Below are positions 10,558 to 22,926 of a stretch of DNA of 64,000 bases, piece after piece. The stretch's first letter is position 1. Each line of letters starts with the position of its first letter. This stretch comes from Endothia cerciana. Its lineage: Eukaryota; Ascomycota; Sordariomycetes; Diaporthales; Cryphonectriaceae. The position numbers and the translations under genes are program-made. Location: assembly GCA_026119935.1 (NCBI GenBank), contig JALRMH010000027.1, positions 248,001 through 312,000 of the forward strand, written 5' to 3'. Under the pieces are notes generated by a model. It did not search any database. It saw only the letters and a program-made list of their open reading frames with translations, and was not told the DNA's origin.

Positions 10558-11730
10558 GGGAATGCATCGCCAGATTGACCCCGGTAGACTCGGCATGATG
10601 ATGATGATGACGACGACGACGACGGCGGCGACGATGATGATATGACACGGCCGGGAGAAAGAGGAACAAAAAAAAAAAAAAAAAAAAAAACGAAACGATC
10701 GTTAGATTGAATGGGGAGACTGGGATGGCGCACTCGGCGATGGGTCTATGTGGCGATGGGTCAGCTTTTGTTCGGTTAGTCATGTCCGGGACACGATGGG
10801 CATGAGACACCTCGGGACCATAGGCATTGATGCAATCAGCAGGATAACGGGGATACTGTATGCTGAAAACGGCCATGCATGTCACCTTCGCTCAGCACTT
10901 TTGTAAGAATGACAGCAAGCACACATTTCACTAGCGAAAAGTCTTTGTGTCTGCCTGGGTTGCCGAGGGAGTGGTTGAGTGGTCGCAAGTGCTTGGGCGG
11001 ATCCCAATGCTGAAGGCGAGGGATCCCGTCGCTGTCGCCGAGCTGGCCACGGTCTCCTGATCCATCCACGCCCCTGCTCGCTTATACAGAGCCACCATGA
11101 AGGGTCTCATCTCATCATGAGTTCTTCCTTGCCCTAAGCTCCACCCCCCGCAGTCGTCACGTCCCGGTAACGGCACCCTCGCCATGAACAGCTACCCTTC
11201 ATGGTTCTTCGTAAGCTCGACATCGTCGACGGAACGGGTGTGCCGTAACAGAGGTATGCGTGTAGCCCTATCGATATCTTCAGACTAAGAGAGATCATCA
11301 GGCGCAATATGTCTAACGGCGACAACCCCTGTGGTCCGAACCACCGAGGTGAAAGTGTACTGGGGACCAGCAGAGTTTCTCGTCCAGGAAGCCGGGGGCA
11401 GACCCATATTTATCGACCCATGACGGCTTCACCGACAATAGGAGCCGCGTGGGCTGACAACTGCGAGACGGGAGACTTCTTGTCGGAGCCGGTAGGGTCG
11501 AACATATATATAGCCAGGTGGGGAGGCGACGAGGTCCCTGCCCCCCAGAAGTTTCTCTCTTGGGTAATGAATGGCCCAGCCAGGGCCCCCAACCTGGGCA
11601 GCGTGGCCCCTCTACAACAAAAGAGTCCGCCAAAAGAAGAAAACTGTAGTAAAGCATGAGCAGAGACAAGGCTTTCGTTGACTGTTGGACTTCTGCGGCT
11701 ACTAGATGGGCATCCATCTCGGAGGCTCGG
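10558..11730. other. Intergenic, no gene seen
   Basis: 3' flank of the 9256 gene and of the convergent arabinanase gene. Apart from the microsatellite and A-run at 10595-10690, no feature found. Confidence 0.5.
10595..10690. repeat. ATG/ACG trinucleotide tract and A-run
   Basis: (ATG)n grading into (ACG)n, GGC and back to ATG triplets at 10595-10642, then a run of about 23 A at 10668-10690, just past the stop of the disordered-protein gene. Confidence 0.85.
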
Positions 11731-13202
11731 TCAAGCAGCTGCAACAACAGGCCAACCGGTACTCCACCCTATCTCATTCCAGCCAAACTGGTAGTCCGCA
11801 TCCGCGAGACCAATGTTCGTATCCGCTAGACCAGAATCTCATGTCAGGACGATCTCTTCATCGTTGTTTCACGCATCCTTCTACGGAAAGGAAGGCGGGG
11901 GGGGGGGGGAGAGGAAGAGAAAAGGAAGAAACAAGACTGTGTGGGACCAAGGGCCCTCACCATAGTGATAATAGAGAACTGCACCGCCGTAGTCCGAGTC
12001 TATCAGCAGCCCCTGCCCGCCCGGCCCGTAGACGTAGTCGTGGCTGGAGAGCACCATCGTGCCCCCGCTCTCGGTGCAGTCAACGCCGTTCGCGTCGACG
12101 TAGGGGCCGGAGACGCTCGTGCTCCGGCAGACTCTGATCGAGTACTCTTCGCCTGCGGCTGGTAGGTCTGTGTCGTAGCCGCAGCAGGCGCCGGCGCTGA
12201 AAAAGAGGTAGTAGTAGCCGGTCGAGCCGCGCAGGTATATAAAGCTCCCTTCCTCGGCGTGGTCCGACGAGGCGTTGTAGGCGATGTTGTAGGACGACCC
12301 GGACGCGGCGGTGGGCGGGTCGGCCATGGCCACCTGGTAGATGTCGTCCCAGAACGACCCGAAGCTCATGTAGTAGGAGCCGTCCGCGGCCTCGACCAGC
12401 GCAGGGTCGATGGCGTTGTCTGAGACGGGGTCTTGCATTAGCAGCCGCTCTTTTTTGTCTTTTTTTTTTGGGGGGGGGGTGGGGAAGGGAGAGGGGGGCC
12501 CTCGTGATCTGATTCCGGGGACTGGACAGCTGTGTTCAGGGGACATGAAGTCGAGTAAATTCTGTCTCGGCGATACCCGCGCAGCTCTCGTCTGGACTGA
12601 CATTTTGCCACAGGTCGAACATGATAGATACAGATCTGACTTACAGGCTTTAGACGAGGAAGATGCGATGCCCGTGGATCCGTGGTCCGTCCAGGACCCA
12701 ACCTCTAACGTGGTTGACGTCGCATAGCCAATGGCCGAGGACTGGCTGCCGAATGTGCTGACCGCGTAGTACATGTAGTACGTGCTGCCAACCAGAATGA
12801 CCATGGGAGCCTAGTCGCGTTGGTTGTTAGCCTCCTCCACAACACCGACTCCAAGGGCCTCCGCGTCCAGGGGAGGTGGCAGGATGCCCCCCCCCCCGGG
12901 GGGTCACATACCCAGAGGTCCGTGTTCCCAGTCAGGTCGATCGAGCTCCCGTCCGCCAGGGCATACCCGTCGTACGTCCACGGCCCCGTCAGCGCGCTGG
13001 CCGAGTAGACGCCGATACCGTCGCCGGTCGAGAAGCGGAAGTACGTGCCGTCCGACCTCTTGACGACCGACGGGTCATGCGTCCAGCACTCGCCACTGCA
13101 GGCCCCCGGGTCCGGGTACGCACCCAGCACCGGGCCCGGCAGGGCGGCGAGGCCCAGCAGGGCCAGGGCTGACAGGCCCCTGGTGAGGCGGCGCAGGAGC
13201 AT
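11731..13202 (-). CDS. Secreted GH43 endo-1,5-alpha-L-arabinanase
   Basis: Cleaves alpha-1,5-arabinan of plant pectin, outside the cell. Four exons (13202-12912, 12810-12645, 12431-11961, 11825-11731) give 340 aa. Residues 1-27 form a signal peptide (LSALALLGLAALPGPVLG). The five-bladed propeller residues of GH43 are present: catalytic Asp D43 in WTHDPSVV, pKa-modulating D161 in NAIDPALVE and the acid Glu in HAEEGSFIYLR (E213 most likely). The last exon, after an intron of about 135 nt, reads ADTNIGLADADYQFGWNEIG and ends WSTGWPVVAAA, matching the family's terminal strand. Length is typical. All three introns carry G/C homopolymer runs in the sense strand. No neighbour is linked to pectin use. 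Confidence 0.9.
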
Positions 13203-14604
13203 CGTGACGACGGTGGCGATCTCGGATCTTGCCGTGGACTAGAAGCGGGAGGCACAGTTTCACGTAGAGGGTCGGAGGGGGGAGGGGGGAGTGATCGACG
13301 ACGCCTCCTCCTGCTCCTCCTCCCGCTCCGCCACTGGCCTTGAAGTCTGCGGCCGGCTCATGGTTATATTTGGCATCGATCTGTTGCCCAGAAGTATCCA
13401 GGAAATGCCCGCCGGCGGGTTGATTGGTGGGAATCCCCACCCAGCAGGTCCAGGTCCAATATTGTGTCCTTTATGGAATTCGGAGGACGGTGCCTCCACC
13501 TTGTCCTCCCGGAGCCTTTCTGTACCCACCACGTCTGAGAATACTCACGATACGCCTGCCAGCTGGGGAGAGGCTTGGGGAGAGGTCATGAGGACCATGC
13601 TCGGCTCGAGCCCTACGCCGCCCAAAGAGGCAGGTCGTGTCCTGAGTGGGCCCTGGCGGGGAGGAAGAGCACATGGCGTGCAACATCAGTGGTGCAAGTT
13701 CACATCCAAATGCCGAGGTGTAGTGGGTCACCCGCAGACGGGAACGTTACTCCTGGCTCCCAAAGAGCCCTGAAGGGAATAACACCGGCTTGTGATTGAG
13801 AACGTGAACCCCAAATCCTGAACCGCGCCAATAGACGAAGTTGAGGCTCACGGCACGGGCCACCCGGGGCAGATCACTATACCTTTCAAGAAGGACAAGA
13901 AGGACAAGAAGAAAGGAAAGGTTGGTTTGGAGGATGAAATGGTAGGGTGGGTCGTGAGGTTGTCCTCGCTTGCTTGTTCAGCAAGTGTGCAGAAGCGGGA
14001 GGAGCGTGGCGGTTCGTGAAGCAGACAGCGTGGGGTGGAGTCAGCAAAGCCAGTAATTACCACAACAGGATGTAGAAAGCTCACACCGGGGTCTGCCTCC
14101 GGGTCATCAGCATCATTGTATTCTACATGTCTTTCCGTGCGTGCCCAAACCTACGTGCCCTTCCGTGATTAACAAAGTCAAATGTCCTCCCGTAAGTGTC
14201 AAAATCCAACGGACTTCACATATGTGCTCCAAGCAACTTTTGTTCACTGCCCCCAATGTCCCGTACGGGGTATGAGCACAATCCCACCTGTGGCATCGGT
14301 GGAGTGGTCTGTGAGCGTCTCTCGTGCTTAGCTGACCCGAACCTTGGCCGCGCGCCACACCGATGCTGCCCCCGGCCCCCGAGCGGGCTGGTTCTCGGGC
14401 ACCGCATCGAGCTGAGTGGCTCGCTTTGGCGAGGGTGAAACTCCTGCCCTGGAGAGCTCTGCTGTCCAGCACATTACCGAAGCAGGCGATCCGGCGCAAG
14501 TTTTTTTATTTTATTTTATTTATTTATCGTTCTTGACGCCCCAACACTCAATAAGCACCCACACCCGATCAAGGCCTTGAGGCCCTCACGGAAGGGAAAA
14601 GGCC
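13203..14604. other. Intergenic, no gene seen
   Basis: 5' flank of the arabinanase and 3' flank of the polymerase gene. A short (TTTTA)n-like tract lies near 14502-14525. Small frames here lack recognisable content. Confidence 0.5.
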
Positions 14605-17600
14605 TCACAGTCCGTCCACAGGTTGAGGTCCATTTGTAGAGGGTCTATCAAAATTATGACTTAGCGCCACGGCGCCACCCCTGACGCCGATATAGCCGCC
14701 GCCGCTCTGTCCACGGTCGGACTTATTGAGCTCCGTTAACAGGGCACAAGCCGCCACGACTCTGAAGCTCTGCATGTTGTCATAATGTGGTCCATTCAGG
14801 CCAGCCGACCTCTCGCTGCCTGCATGAACACAGGCAAGACACAGATGTAACTTGTCGTGCCTGGTTTCGTATCCCGTCAGCGGAGCATCGGAATCACGGG
14901 ACATATTCCTCATCAGGCTTGTGATCCAGTCACAGATGCGTTCAAACTCATCTCTAAGCTTTATGCTATTGTCTCTCTGGCGATGGGTCTGGACGCCAGA
15001 TTTGTTGAGGATATTTCCGATAAACACTTCAAGCTCTGAAATCGGGTTGATAGGATGCTCGGAATATTGGTTCATTGCATTGGATACGGCATCTTCGTAC
15101 CAGCCGCGGATTTCTCGGGCAGTGTGGAGGTGAGAAATCCACTCGCGAGACCGGTCCACGACGGATTCATAGCGAGGGCGAATGGCGTTGAGAAAATCGT
15201 CCCAGAACGAGGCGCCCTGGGGCTGAATCTTTGACTTTACGTCCTCCAGCCAAATTTTTCTTTCGTCGACTGCGCGGTACAAATGACCAAGGATCTTCTC
15301 AGACTTGTAGTAGCGGTGGCGTTGAGCAGAAAACTGGTCCTCTTCATCGTCGGCGGCGGGCTCGAGGATGTGATCGTCGAGTTCAATATTCAATTTGTCC
15401 TCGATGTGAACTTCTGGACCAGGGGCGAGACTGTGTCGATGATCCGTCAGCTTCACACTGATCACGGGTGAGACAATATGGGGTTTTGACCTGTCGCAAA
15501 GGGGAACTCACAAGTCGGGCCTGAATCTATTTGCTTTTGGAAGCGCCTTGAGATTCACGGAGATTCCTGTCTTGGAGTAGTCGACGGCAGTTGAGTGAAG
15601 CTCAGCCAGCTTCAGGCAACCCGGATCCCTGGTTCCGGTCTCTCGCTGATCTGCCAAGATTATATGTCTCGTTGCGATGACACCAAGGTGGTCCGACTTC
15701 ATAAAGTCAATGAAAAAATTGGCCATGTCGTCCTTGGTCACTTCACGGCCGAGGTCCCCTGGTGTCACCCGTGGATAGTCAGCTGGAGCAAAAACTGCCT
15801 TGGGCATCGCCCGTTCATCCCAAATGGCGTTGTAAATATCACCGTCCAGGTCGCCACCGGATAGCTGAGAAGGCAGGTCTCGGGTGCCGTGACGACTAAA
15901 AACAATGACGTTCGTGTGTTCCCGCAGGGGGTGGCCATGCGGCGGAATCACAGCCTCCGGGAACTGGATATCACCTGGGTGGAGAGCGGGCGATCGAGTG
16001 ACGAGCACATGGCCTCTGGTTGGAGGCGGCTCGAACCGCCCTTCCTTCGTGTCGTAGGTGATATAAACCTGGTTTTCCTTCAGAAAGCCGGTCTCGTCCA
16101 TGATACCAAACAGCGTGATACCCTTCTCGATAGGGATTCGAGCTTTGTGCTTCAGAAGACGCAATTCCCGCAACACGACTGCCTCTACTACTGAGCACAA
16201 GAAGCGGTCCTTACGCCAGTCTATTTCCATGTTTGCTGCTTGTCTAAAAAGACGATAGAGGCGAATGCCCTCCGCGACGTTCTTGTGCCTCAGGAATTCT
16301 GCGACATGGTACGCATCAGCCATAACTTCTCTGATCCGCTTCAGCTCCATGCTCTGCATTTGGAGAAACCAGGATGGCTCGACACCCATGTCTTCCAGGA
16401 TTTTGACCATCTGGCGATTTAGCACGAGTGGGATCGGCTTGGATGCCATATCACAGATCTCGAGGACTTTCTGATCTTGGCTCTCAAATTTGGTCATAGA
16501 CGGTCTGATTCGGACGACCGACCCGTCGAGAGTGCTATCCAGGGCCAGCATACCCTTGGAGCCTCGGTAGCGGATCTGAAATGCTGTTGGCGCTGCTTTC
16601 TTTTGAGGTATGACGTCCCAGATGCTCTGAACTACCTCCCAGGTGAGTGTGCCAACACCATCGCTGAAAACACGGGTGCCATCCGCAGATTGCACGTCTG
16701 GAATCTCTAGAACCTCTATCCCGTATTCATCGAGGGGTACTGAGAATGGCGTTTCGGAGAAGGCCTGGCCAATGCGAGCCGCGCACCGGGCTGGGGAACG
16801 AATATTCGAGAACTGTCCCAACGCCTTGATGATCGTGAAGTATGTCTGAAGTTGCCCGTTGTCATCAACAAAAGGCGCAGAGAACTAGTCAAGAAATTAG
16901 TCGCATGTCAAGTGATTGCTGGATATGATGGCTCACCCAAGCGCTGTGAGATCTCAAAGAAGAATGCGAGAACCCCAAGAAAGAGTACATTCGTCCAGCA
17001 ATCTGGATCCCCACGTTGAGGACATCTTTGAACCTCTTCCAGACCTCATCAAGACTGATCCTGGTACTATAGAAGAGATCCTGACCAGCCTCGTCGCAAA
17101 ACTGCACCCGAAGGAAATATTCGTGGTGATTGGGAAACTTTCGGAGGATGCGATTCTTAGCTTCGAGCTCAGGACCGTGTAGGGTGATCCTTGTAGGTGT
17201 GACGGTGGCTCGGTAGATTGAGGCCAAGTTCTGGGTGGATGTGAAGAGTGCTGGTCGCATGGCAACATTGCTGTGGGACTCGTCGTTCTTCTCCCTGAGC
17301 AGAGAAATGATGGGCCCTACCTCGAAGTGTGACGAGTCGCCATGGGGTTTTGGCCAGCCAATTTCCTTGAACAGCATTCTCATTGCGTCCGTGGAGATCA
17401 CTCGCCTTCCAGCGTCACGGTCTGATCTGAATTTGCGCCGCAGCGCCCGCATGAGTGCTAGCACGACTCCGGGGTGGAGATACGCATTCAGGGCCAGAGC
17501 CTGTAACTGGAAGAGGATCCCAAAAGGCAGGTGGGAGCCCTGATTATTGACAGCAAGCTCAGACAATAAAGCACCCATGGCTTGCCTCGAAGATCCGAGC

Positions 17601-18538
17601 TGTGGAGGTGGCGTTCGCTGAGTCATGAGTTGGTAGCGCACGAACGGCGCGACATCGTGGCTTTGGAGCGCCCTTATACGCCTGTGCAAGTCGGGACTCG
17701 TGACTTCGAATTGGTAGACAAGACATTGCCCCACCACCTTGGCATGTTCCTCGTCCAGGCTGCAGATACGGGTCCGCGTGAACTCGTTGTTGCCGCCAGA
17801 GACGTTCAAAGACATGGCAATCACCTGTCCAATGAGATCCCTCATGTCGCTTGTATCTTCAGGTTGAACAACCTCGCGAAAGAAGGATGGCTCCTCGGAG
17901 AGACTCAAGGTCAAAATGTGGCCGAAGCTGCAGATGAGGCTGACGATCGTGTCTAGTGCGATCTTAATGATGCGATGACTATTGAGCTTGATAAGTAGCG
18001 TACGTCTGGTGAATTTTGCTATCCCGGTATCTCGAAATTCGACCTCGGGGACGAAGACGAGCTTGTCGCCCTCGAAGAGATGGTGGCCACAGCTGATGGA
18101 TACAACGTCGAAGACCTCAGGAGAGCTTTCCTTCTCGATCCTGCGTGTCGGATTGGCCTTCTCCTCGGCAGCGTATTTCAGGGCTCCCAGAGTGATGGGG
18201 TTTGGCAACCCAGCAACGGCCCTGGGGTCTTTAGTATTCTTGCTGAGGGAACAAAATATTTCTTGGCCAAGCAATTTTAGTCTAGCTTGACGGCGAGGCC
18301 GATGGTTTCGTCCTGCGGATCTGAAGATGGGAGGCAGATGCTGTTCGCTATGTCTCGTGAGGAAGGCTTGACCATGTGCGTGCTCACGAAAGGTGATATT
18401 GGCCCATTTCGTCTTCTTGTACTTCTCGCAAGAGAAAGCGTCATCGGGAATGCCCAGGCTGTTCATGATAGGTTCAAGCCTCGTCTTCAGAGCATCGTCC
18501 GCGAGGAACTCGGGCAGGCCGTGCATGTGGACCTCCAT
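14605..18538 (-). CDS. RNA-dependent RNA polymerase (RNA silencing)
   Basis: Eukaryotic cell-type RdRP that makes double-stranded RNA for Dicer in quelling, meiotic silencing or related pathways. Three exons (18538-16937, 16884-15512, 15457-14605) give 1,275 aa. I start at ATG 18538 (MEVHMHGLPEFLADDALK), which begins an RRM-like N-terminal segment; an upstream non-ATG extension is less likely. The RdRP core lies in exon 2 and includes DGVGTLTWEV, the RGSKGMLALD region and the catalytic loop SGGDLDGD, with the metal-binding DLDGD at residues 879-883. The C-terminal part includes FFIDFMKSDHLGVIATRHI and GISVNLKALPKANRFRPD and then a long helical tail. The frame is intact. Which paralogue (QDE-1, SAD-1 or RRP-3 type) it is cannot be settled here; the RRM-like start argues against a QDE-1 type. 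Confidence 0.93.
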
Positions 18539-19598
18539 CTTGCCAGATGAAAAAGTGATAGCCCTCGAAAGATACTGGACAGGTGCGGCGGAGAGGTTCA
18601 CAGGGCCACAGGGCGAGGTCAGGCATGAGAAGAGAAAGATGGTGCTTCGAATTAATAGGGCAGAGTGTCGGTATGTGCCATCGAAGGCGGCCGGCTCGCG
18701 AGTAGAGAGGTCGAGACCTGGGAAGGAGAGCGAGACGCTTGAAGAGAGACGGGATTGACGACCCTGACCTGGAAGTCAGGCGCATCAAAGGAAGAGAAAG
18801 GCTGAGGAGGGTGTTGGTGGTAGGGTCGAAGGTCAAAGGTCAATGCAGTCGAGGGGGACTGGGAGCTCAAGTAGCTCTTCATGGAGGGGCAGATGCTCCA
18901 CAGGGGTCCTCGCCAGGGCACTGACAGGGATACATGAGCCTATAGGGGGCCGCCTGCAGGCGCTGAAGGCACTATATACACCCCTGTTCATGATGATGTA
19001 AGCATCTGAGCCGAATTCAACGTCAAACGTCGACTTTCGACTCTCGTTTCCTCTATCCAGGATTCGAGTCGAATCGAGCGGTCGTGGCTTGTTCTGCTTT
19101 TCGTTGTTGTCTTTACACCCATCAGACCATCTCGCGAGCATATTGAAACAGGACAGGTTCACATGAAATTCTAGTGGGACGAGACGATCGCTGAAGGAAC
19201 TGGAGGTTCCATGGCGGGTGCCCTGGGAGCGGTCTTGTGGCTCCAGCATATGAAGACTCTTGGACGGCGGGGAGGGGGGGAGAAGGAGAAAAAGGGGTGA
19301 CGCGTCGATTGCACTCGAGATCTGCCTACAAGAAGTCAAAACTAGCTTCCTCGTTGATGCACTGAAGAGAACCCCGTGTGAAACTACACAGTGGATAAAC
19401 CCTCAGCCCGCCCGCTGTCAAGGCCCCTCTGGAATATGGAATTGCACTTCGTTATCATCTCGGGGTGGACACTCATGGCCCCAATGCAGGCTTGTCTTTA
19501 TTTTCCTGTCGCCATCGTTCTATCTTGTCTATACTCTCTCTTTGTCGCTCACCCATCTTTTGCGGCTTTAGCTTTGATCATGCCTGTAGTCGACCATC
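18539..19598. other. Promoter/leader region of the RdRP gene
   Basis: About 1 kb between the RdRP start and the 3' end of the next minus-strand gene. It likely holds the RdRP promoter. No gene seen. Confidence 0.45.
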
Positions 19599-20690
19599 TC
19601 AGCTCATGACGTACCCAACAAATTGCCTGGCCCACGGATCTCGCGACATGTCCCTCATCTCACCCAGTGTGACGGATAACGTCTCTCCGTCCTGATTTGC
19701 ACCGAGGAAGCAGCCTTTCTCCGCGGCCCAAGCCACCTCGACTGGCTGTCTGACACCGCCGCCTTCCGTCGGCGCGATGACTCCTCGGAGGGACACGCCC
19801 GGTTGTTGGGGAGGCCCGAACAACTCAGCCAGGCCAATGATGTTCTCCTCGCTATGCATGCCAGCACGTCTCCATCCTTTCGAGCGATTGTTCCACACCA
19901 TCTCTTCCCGGCGGGCTGAATTCGAGGCTGCTGGGTGACCGTGAATATCGATCAAGACCTTTATAAGCCGGACGAAGACATGCGAGTCTCGTGATCTTAG
20001 CTCGGGTTCGGCATCCGAAGACACTGGGTCCGAGAAGCGCACGCCGCGGCGGTGGCTAGACATGGCAGTTTTCTTTGGTCTTCCGCGCCGTTTGGTGATG
20101 GGGGCCGGGGGTCCCGGGGGGGTCTCTGCGGCATCGAGAAGACTGGGGTGCAGGGGCTGGCAGCTAGGGGCTTCTGTGACCGATTCCGCTCTGGTCGGGA
20201 TGATACCTGCCTCTCCCACGCGTTCCTGGGGTATATGGATCGATGCCGACAGGCGGGGCGATATAGTCTGTGTGCCAGTGCTCTTCAAGTCGCGGACAGA
20301 GGTGCTTTGCACACTATGTTCCTTCGGCCTTGTTTCTGCATCTCCCTTCGTGGTGAGGACCGGGCGGCGTGGTGTCCCATCAAGCGATCCCTCCTCTGCC
20401 TCGATGCTTTCCCACAGGCCGTCGTCTCTCTTCGTGGTTCTCAACGGCTCCGAGTCCGGGAGACACGGCTGCAGGTCGTTACGCGGCTGCTTCCTGGTCA
20501 TGGCCTGACGGAGGCCGGTCATTATTCCAATGCAAAAGACGACTTGCGCAAGAAATATTTGTCCTGACGAGGGGAGGAAAAAGACGCCATATGAGCCTGA
20601 GGAGTTCCCATGGGGTGCTGGTGGACCGCACAAGATTGGGTCGCACATCACGGTGCACAGCTCATTGGCCGCCATAACTGCGCATATCAT
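19599..20690 (-). CDS. Hypothetical protein with an AT-hook-like motif
   Basis: Uninterrupted 363-aa frame. The N-terminal ~60 residues contain hydrophobic stretches (FFLPSSGQIFLAQVVFCIGI) and may be leader or a mis-assigned exon; a plausible alternative start is MTRKQPRND inside the frame. The middle is polar and low-complexity. TKRRGRPKKTAMSSHRRGVR is a basic AT-hook-like motif (RGRPKK). The C-terminal third, from about RLIKVLIDIHGHPAASNS to DPWARQFVGYVMS, has regular helix-like spacing and looks ordered. I do not recognise the family. Minor-groove DNA binding is the only functional hint. Confidence 0.5.
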   Translation of the reverse strand: MICAVMAANELCTVMCDPILCGPPAPHGNSSGSYGVFFLPSSGQIFLAQVVFCIGIMTGLRQAMTRKQPRNDLQPCLPDSEPLRTTKRDDGLWESIEAEEGSLDGTPRRPVLTTKGDAETRPKEHSVQSTSVRDLKSTGTQTISPRLSASIHIPQERVGEAGIIPTRAESVTEAPSCQPLHPSLLDAAETPPGPPAPITKRRGRPKKTAMSSHRRGVRFSDPVSSDAEPELRSRDSHVFVRLIKVLIDIHGHPAASNSARREEMVWNNRSKGWRRAGMHSEENIIGLAELFGPPQQPGVSLRGVIAPTEGGGVRQPVEVAWAAEKGCFLGANQDGETLSVTLGEMRDMSRDPWARQFVGYVMS

Positions 20691-21847
20691 CCGCCATACG
20701 ATTGCTGGGCATAAGTTAGATAGTGCATGTTAGTGTCTTTCACGGGCACGGCTAATACCAGGTACCCACTAGCCGCGCGCACCGGTTCTTATAGGGGCCA
20801 TGAGCACTGTACGATATCACGGCGGACGGTTATTAATTCAGGCATCAATCCTTTGCGCGAGACGACCCAAGTTATCCAGACGCCAGCCTTGCTCCCTCGC
20901 CACACTTTATAGGTGTGAAAATTCAGGGACCGTAAATCATATGGGTGCACGGACCATTTGAGCGAATCTGTCATTGCTCATTGCCAGTCTTCAAGCCCTG
21001 ATTCCCTACAGGTACCATCAGGCCTATTTTTCTTCTTGCGAATGTACGAACAAAGGATGAGTGCCGTCCAGGCTGTTACATTCAGTACTCAGCTGCCCAG
21101 TCAGGCAACCAAGACACCATGACAAAGAGAGCCTTTATTGCTGAAAATTGCTTTCCCAGTGGTTACTTCGTGGTAGAGACTTACTTCCGGCTGCCTACCC
21201 ACCTTTCTAAGTAATGGTGAGTGTGATAAAGCAATTTGGTTTTCTGGTTTGTAGCTCTCTTTTATTCTTCTTTTCTGTTCTGCCTTTGTGTCTTTCCAGT
21301 AGCAGAAAATCGTGAGAGCGTTGCATGTTGGCAAAGGGGTGACAAGACGTTTGACACCAGATCTTTGATGCCCACTTCTCCCACAAGGACTTATATATGG
21401 CAGAATGTAAAATTGAGATACCATGTTGACTCTCGCCACAGAAGCCGCCTCAAAATATCGTGGGCCCGCCCGAGGACGACCATCATGGCAAATACGCAAG
21501 ACCGGCGTCGACGAGAAACAGAAAAGACCTTCCGCCTGATGATCACAAAGCTCGTCGACGAGCGCGCGCAAGCTCATACCATTCGGGACCTTCCATTTGC
21601 AGAACAGAACCCTCCATCGAGGGTCTCGGATCTAAAGTCCTCACGAATTGAGCAATGGCGTGGGGGGGGGGGGTGTAGAAAAGGTTAGGGATACAGGAAG
21701 GAGGGGCAAGGCCGCTAGGGACAAGGGCAGACATTCCCTCCCGACTCAAGAAAAGGAAATGAAGAAGACAAAAAGTAAGCAAAAGTTAGATGCTAAGAGC
21801 GAAGGGGGTGGGGAATGGTCAATCCTGCGCCTGACGTGGACCTTGAA

Positions 21848-21889
21848 ATACTCATCTCCATTACGATGATACTCATCTCCATAGCGATG
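21848..21889. repeat. 21-bp tandem duplication
   Basis: Two units, ATACTCATCTCCATTACGATG and ATACTCATCTCCATAGCGATG in consecutive positions, differing at two sites. Confidence 0.85.
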
Positions 21890-22014
21890 AGGACCAGGAC
21901 ACAACCCGTCAGGTGAGGTCATTGAACTGCGCTTTCATGGACCTTGGCAATATCTACTTGCTCTTAGAATGTAGAAATGCCCCGGCTTACGAGCCTAATC
22001 GCCTGATTGAAGCT

Positions 22015-22120
22015 CGATACTAAGTTGGTAATGCCGCGAGTTGAACTCATGACCTCTGCCTTAGTAGTTGAACAGTTATGGCCTGCGGGAGGGACTTCGC
22101 GCCAACTCCCGCTGCACTAA
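22015..22120 (-). other. tRNA-like remnant or tRNA-derived SINE head
   Basis: On the minus strand, TTAGTGCAGCGGGAG matches a pol III A-box and, about 70 nt on, AGTTCAACTCG resembles a B-box, preceded by CTAAGGCAGAGGTC as in a tRNA anticodon arm and variable loop. The T-stem and acceptor stem do not pair cleanly, so a working tRNA is unlikely. Confidence 0.3.
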
Positions 22121-22563
22121 GATATCAACGGTTGTCAACTATCAGTTTCTGTTTATAACACCAGGCACACCAGCTGTGCCACATGTGCCGCCCAGTTGGG
22201 TGCCTGTGCCACTTGCTCAGCTCAGCACATCATTCACGGGCGAACAGTGAATGACCTCGGAGTCTGCCTGACGAGACTGATCACCTCGGTTTCGTAAACA
22301 GGAAAATGGACAGCAAGGATTCAGGCAGTATGCATGAGAAGTATCATGCAGTTCATCGCTGTGTACAATATTTTTGGGGCTATATGAAACCGATTTGCAG
22401 CCATTCCCCCTGATTTACGAACATGTCATCTTCTGAGATATGATAATCTTGTGCTCTTAATGCAATTATTTACAGATCATGATAGCATGCCAACGGCAAT
22501 CATAGATGCCCTGGATGTGGACCAAGAACGATGGCGTTGAGAGTTCATGGCTGATTGTACGCT

Positions 22564-22749
22564 CACCAACTTCGCATTCACTTTGATCGCGTCTGGCCAA
22601 GTTTCCTTCCTCCTTCTTCTCTCTGCACCAACTGCATGTCCACTTCGATCGCGACAGGCGAAGTTGCTTCCCTACTTCTCTGCTCTCCACCAACTTCACA
22701 CCCACTTCGATCACGTTAGCAAAGTGTCTTCCTACTTTCCTTCTCTCTA
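22564..22749. repeat. 62-bp direct repeat, three tandem units
   Basis: Units begin CACCAACT at 22564, 22626 and 22688, with an exact 62-bp period. Each has CACTTYGATCGCG-like (CACTTCGATC) sequence, then a GCNAAGTT block and a pyrimidine tract CTTCCTNCTTCT. Divergence between units is moderate. The array lies about 180-360 bp before the start of the next gene, in its promoter or leader. Confidence 0.85.
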
Positions 22750-22926
22750 CACAAACCCTCTGTTCCTTGACAAGGTAAGACAGACTTCTCAAGATTCCCA
22801 AACCATGACCACATGTACAACTGGTATAACACCACAACTGATAATTGCGTGCAGTCCTTAGCCACGCTTGTCCTTAGCCACACCACGAAAAGGCTTAACT
22901 GACGATTGCAGGCGACAGATTTCACC

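Larger units (their letters stand above)
20691..22926. other. Intergenic region with small repeats
   Basis: No protein-coding gene supported. It holds a 21-bp duplication (21848-21889), a tRNA-like remnant (about 22015-22120), the 62-bp triplicate (22564-22749) and a likely leader intron of the 22927 gene ending at GATTGCAG just before it. A G-run lies near 21661-21672. Confidence 0.5.

Noticed and set aside
9706..10596. Minus-strand frame opposite the disordered-protein gene
   Set aside because: Low-complexity Arg/Ala frame from a GC-rich region; the sense frame is continuous with a conserved-looking C-terminus.
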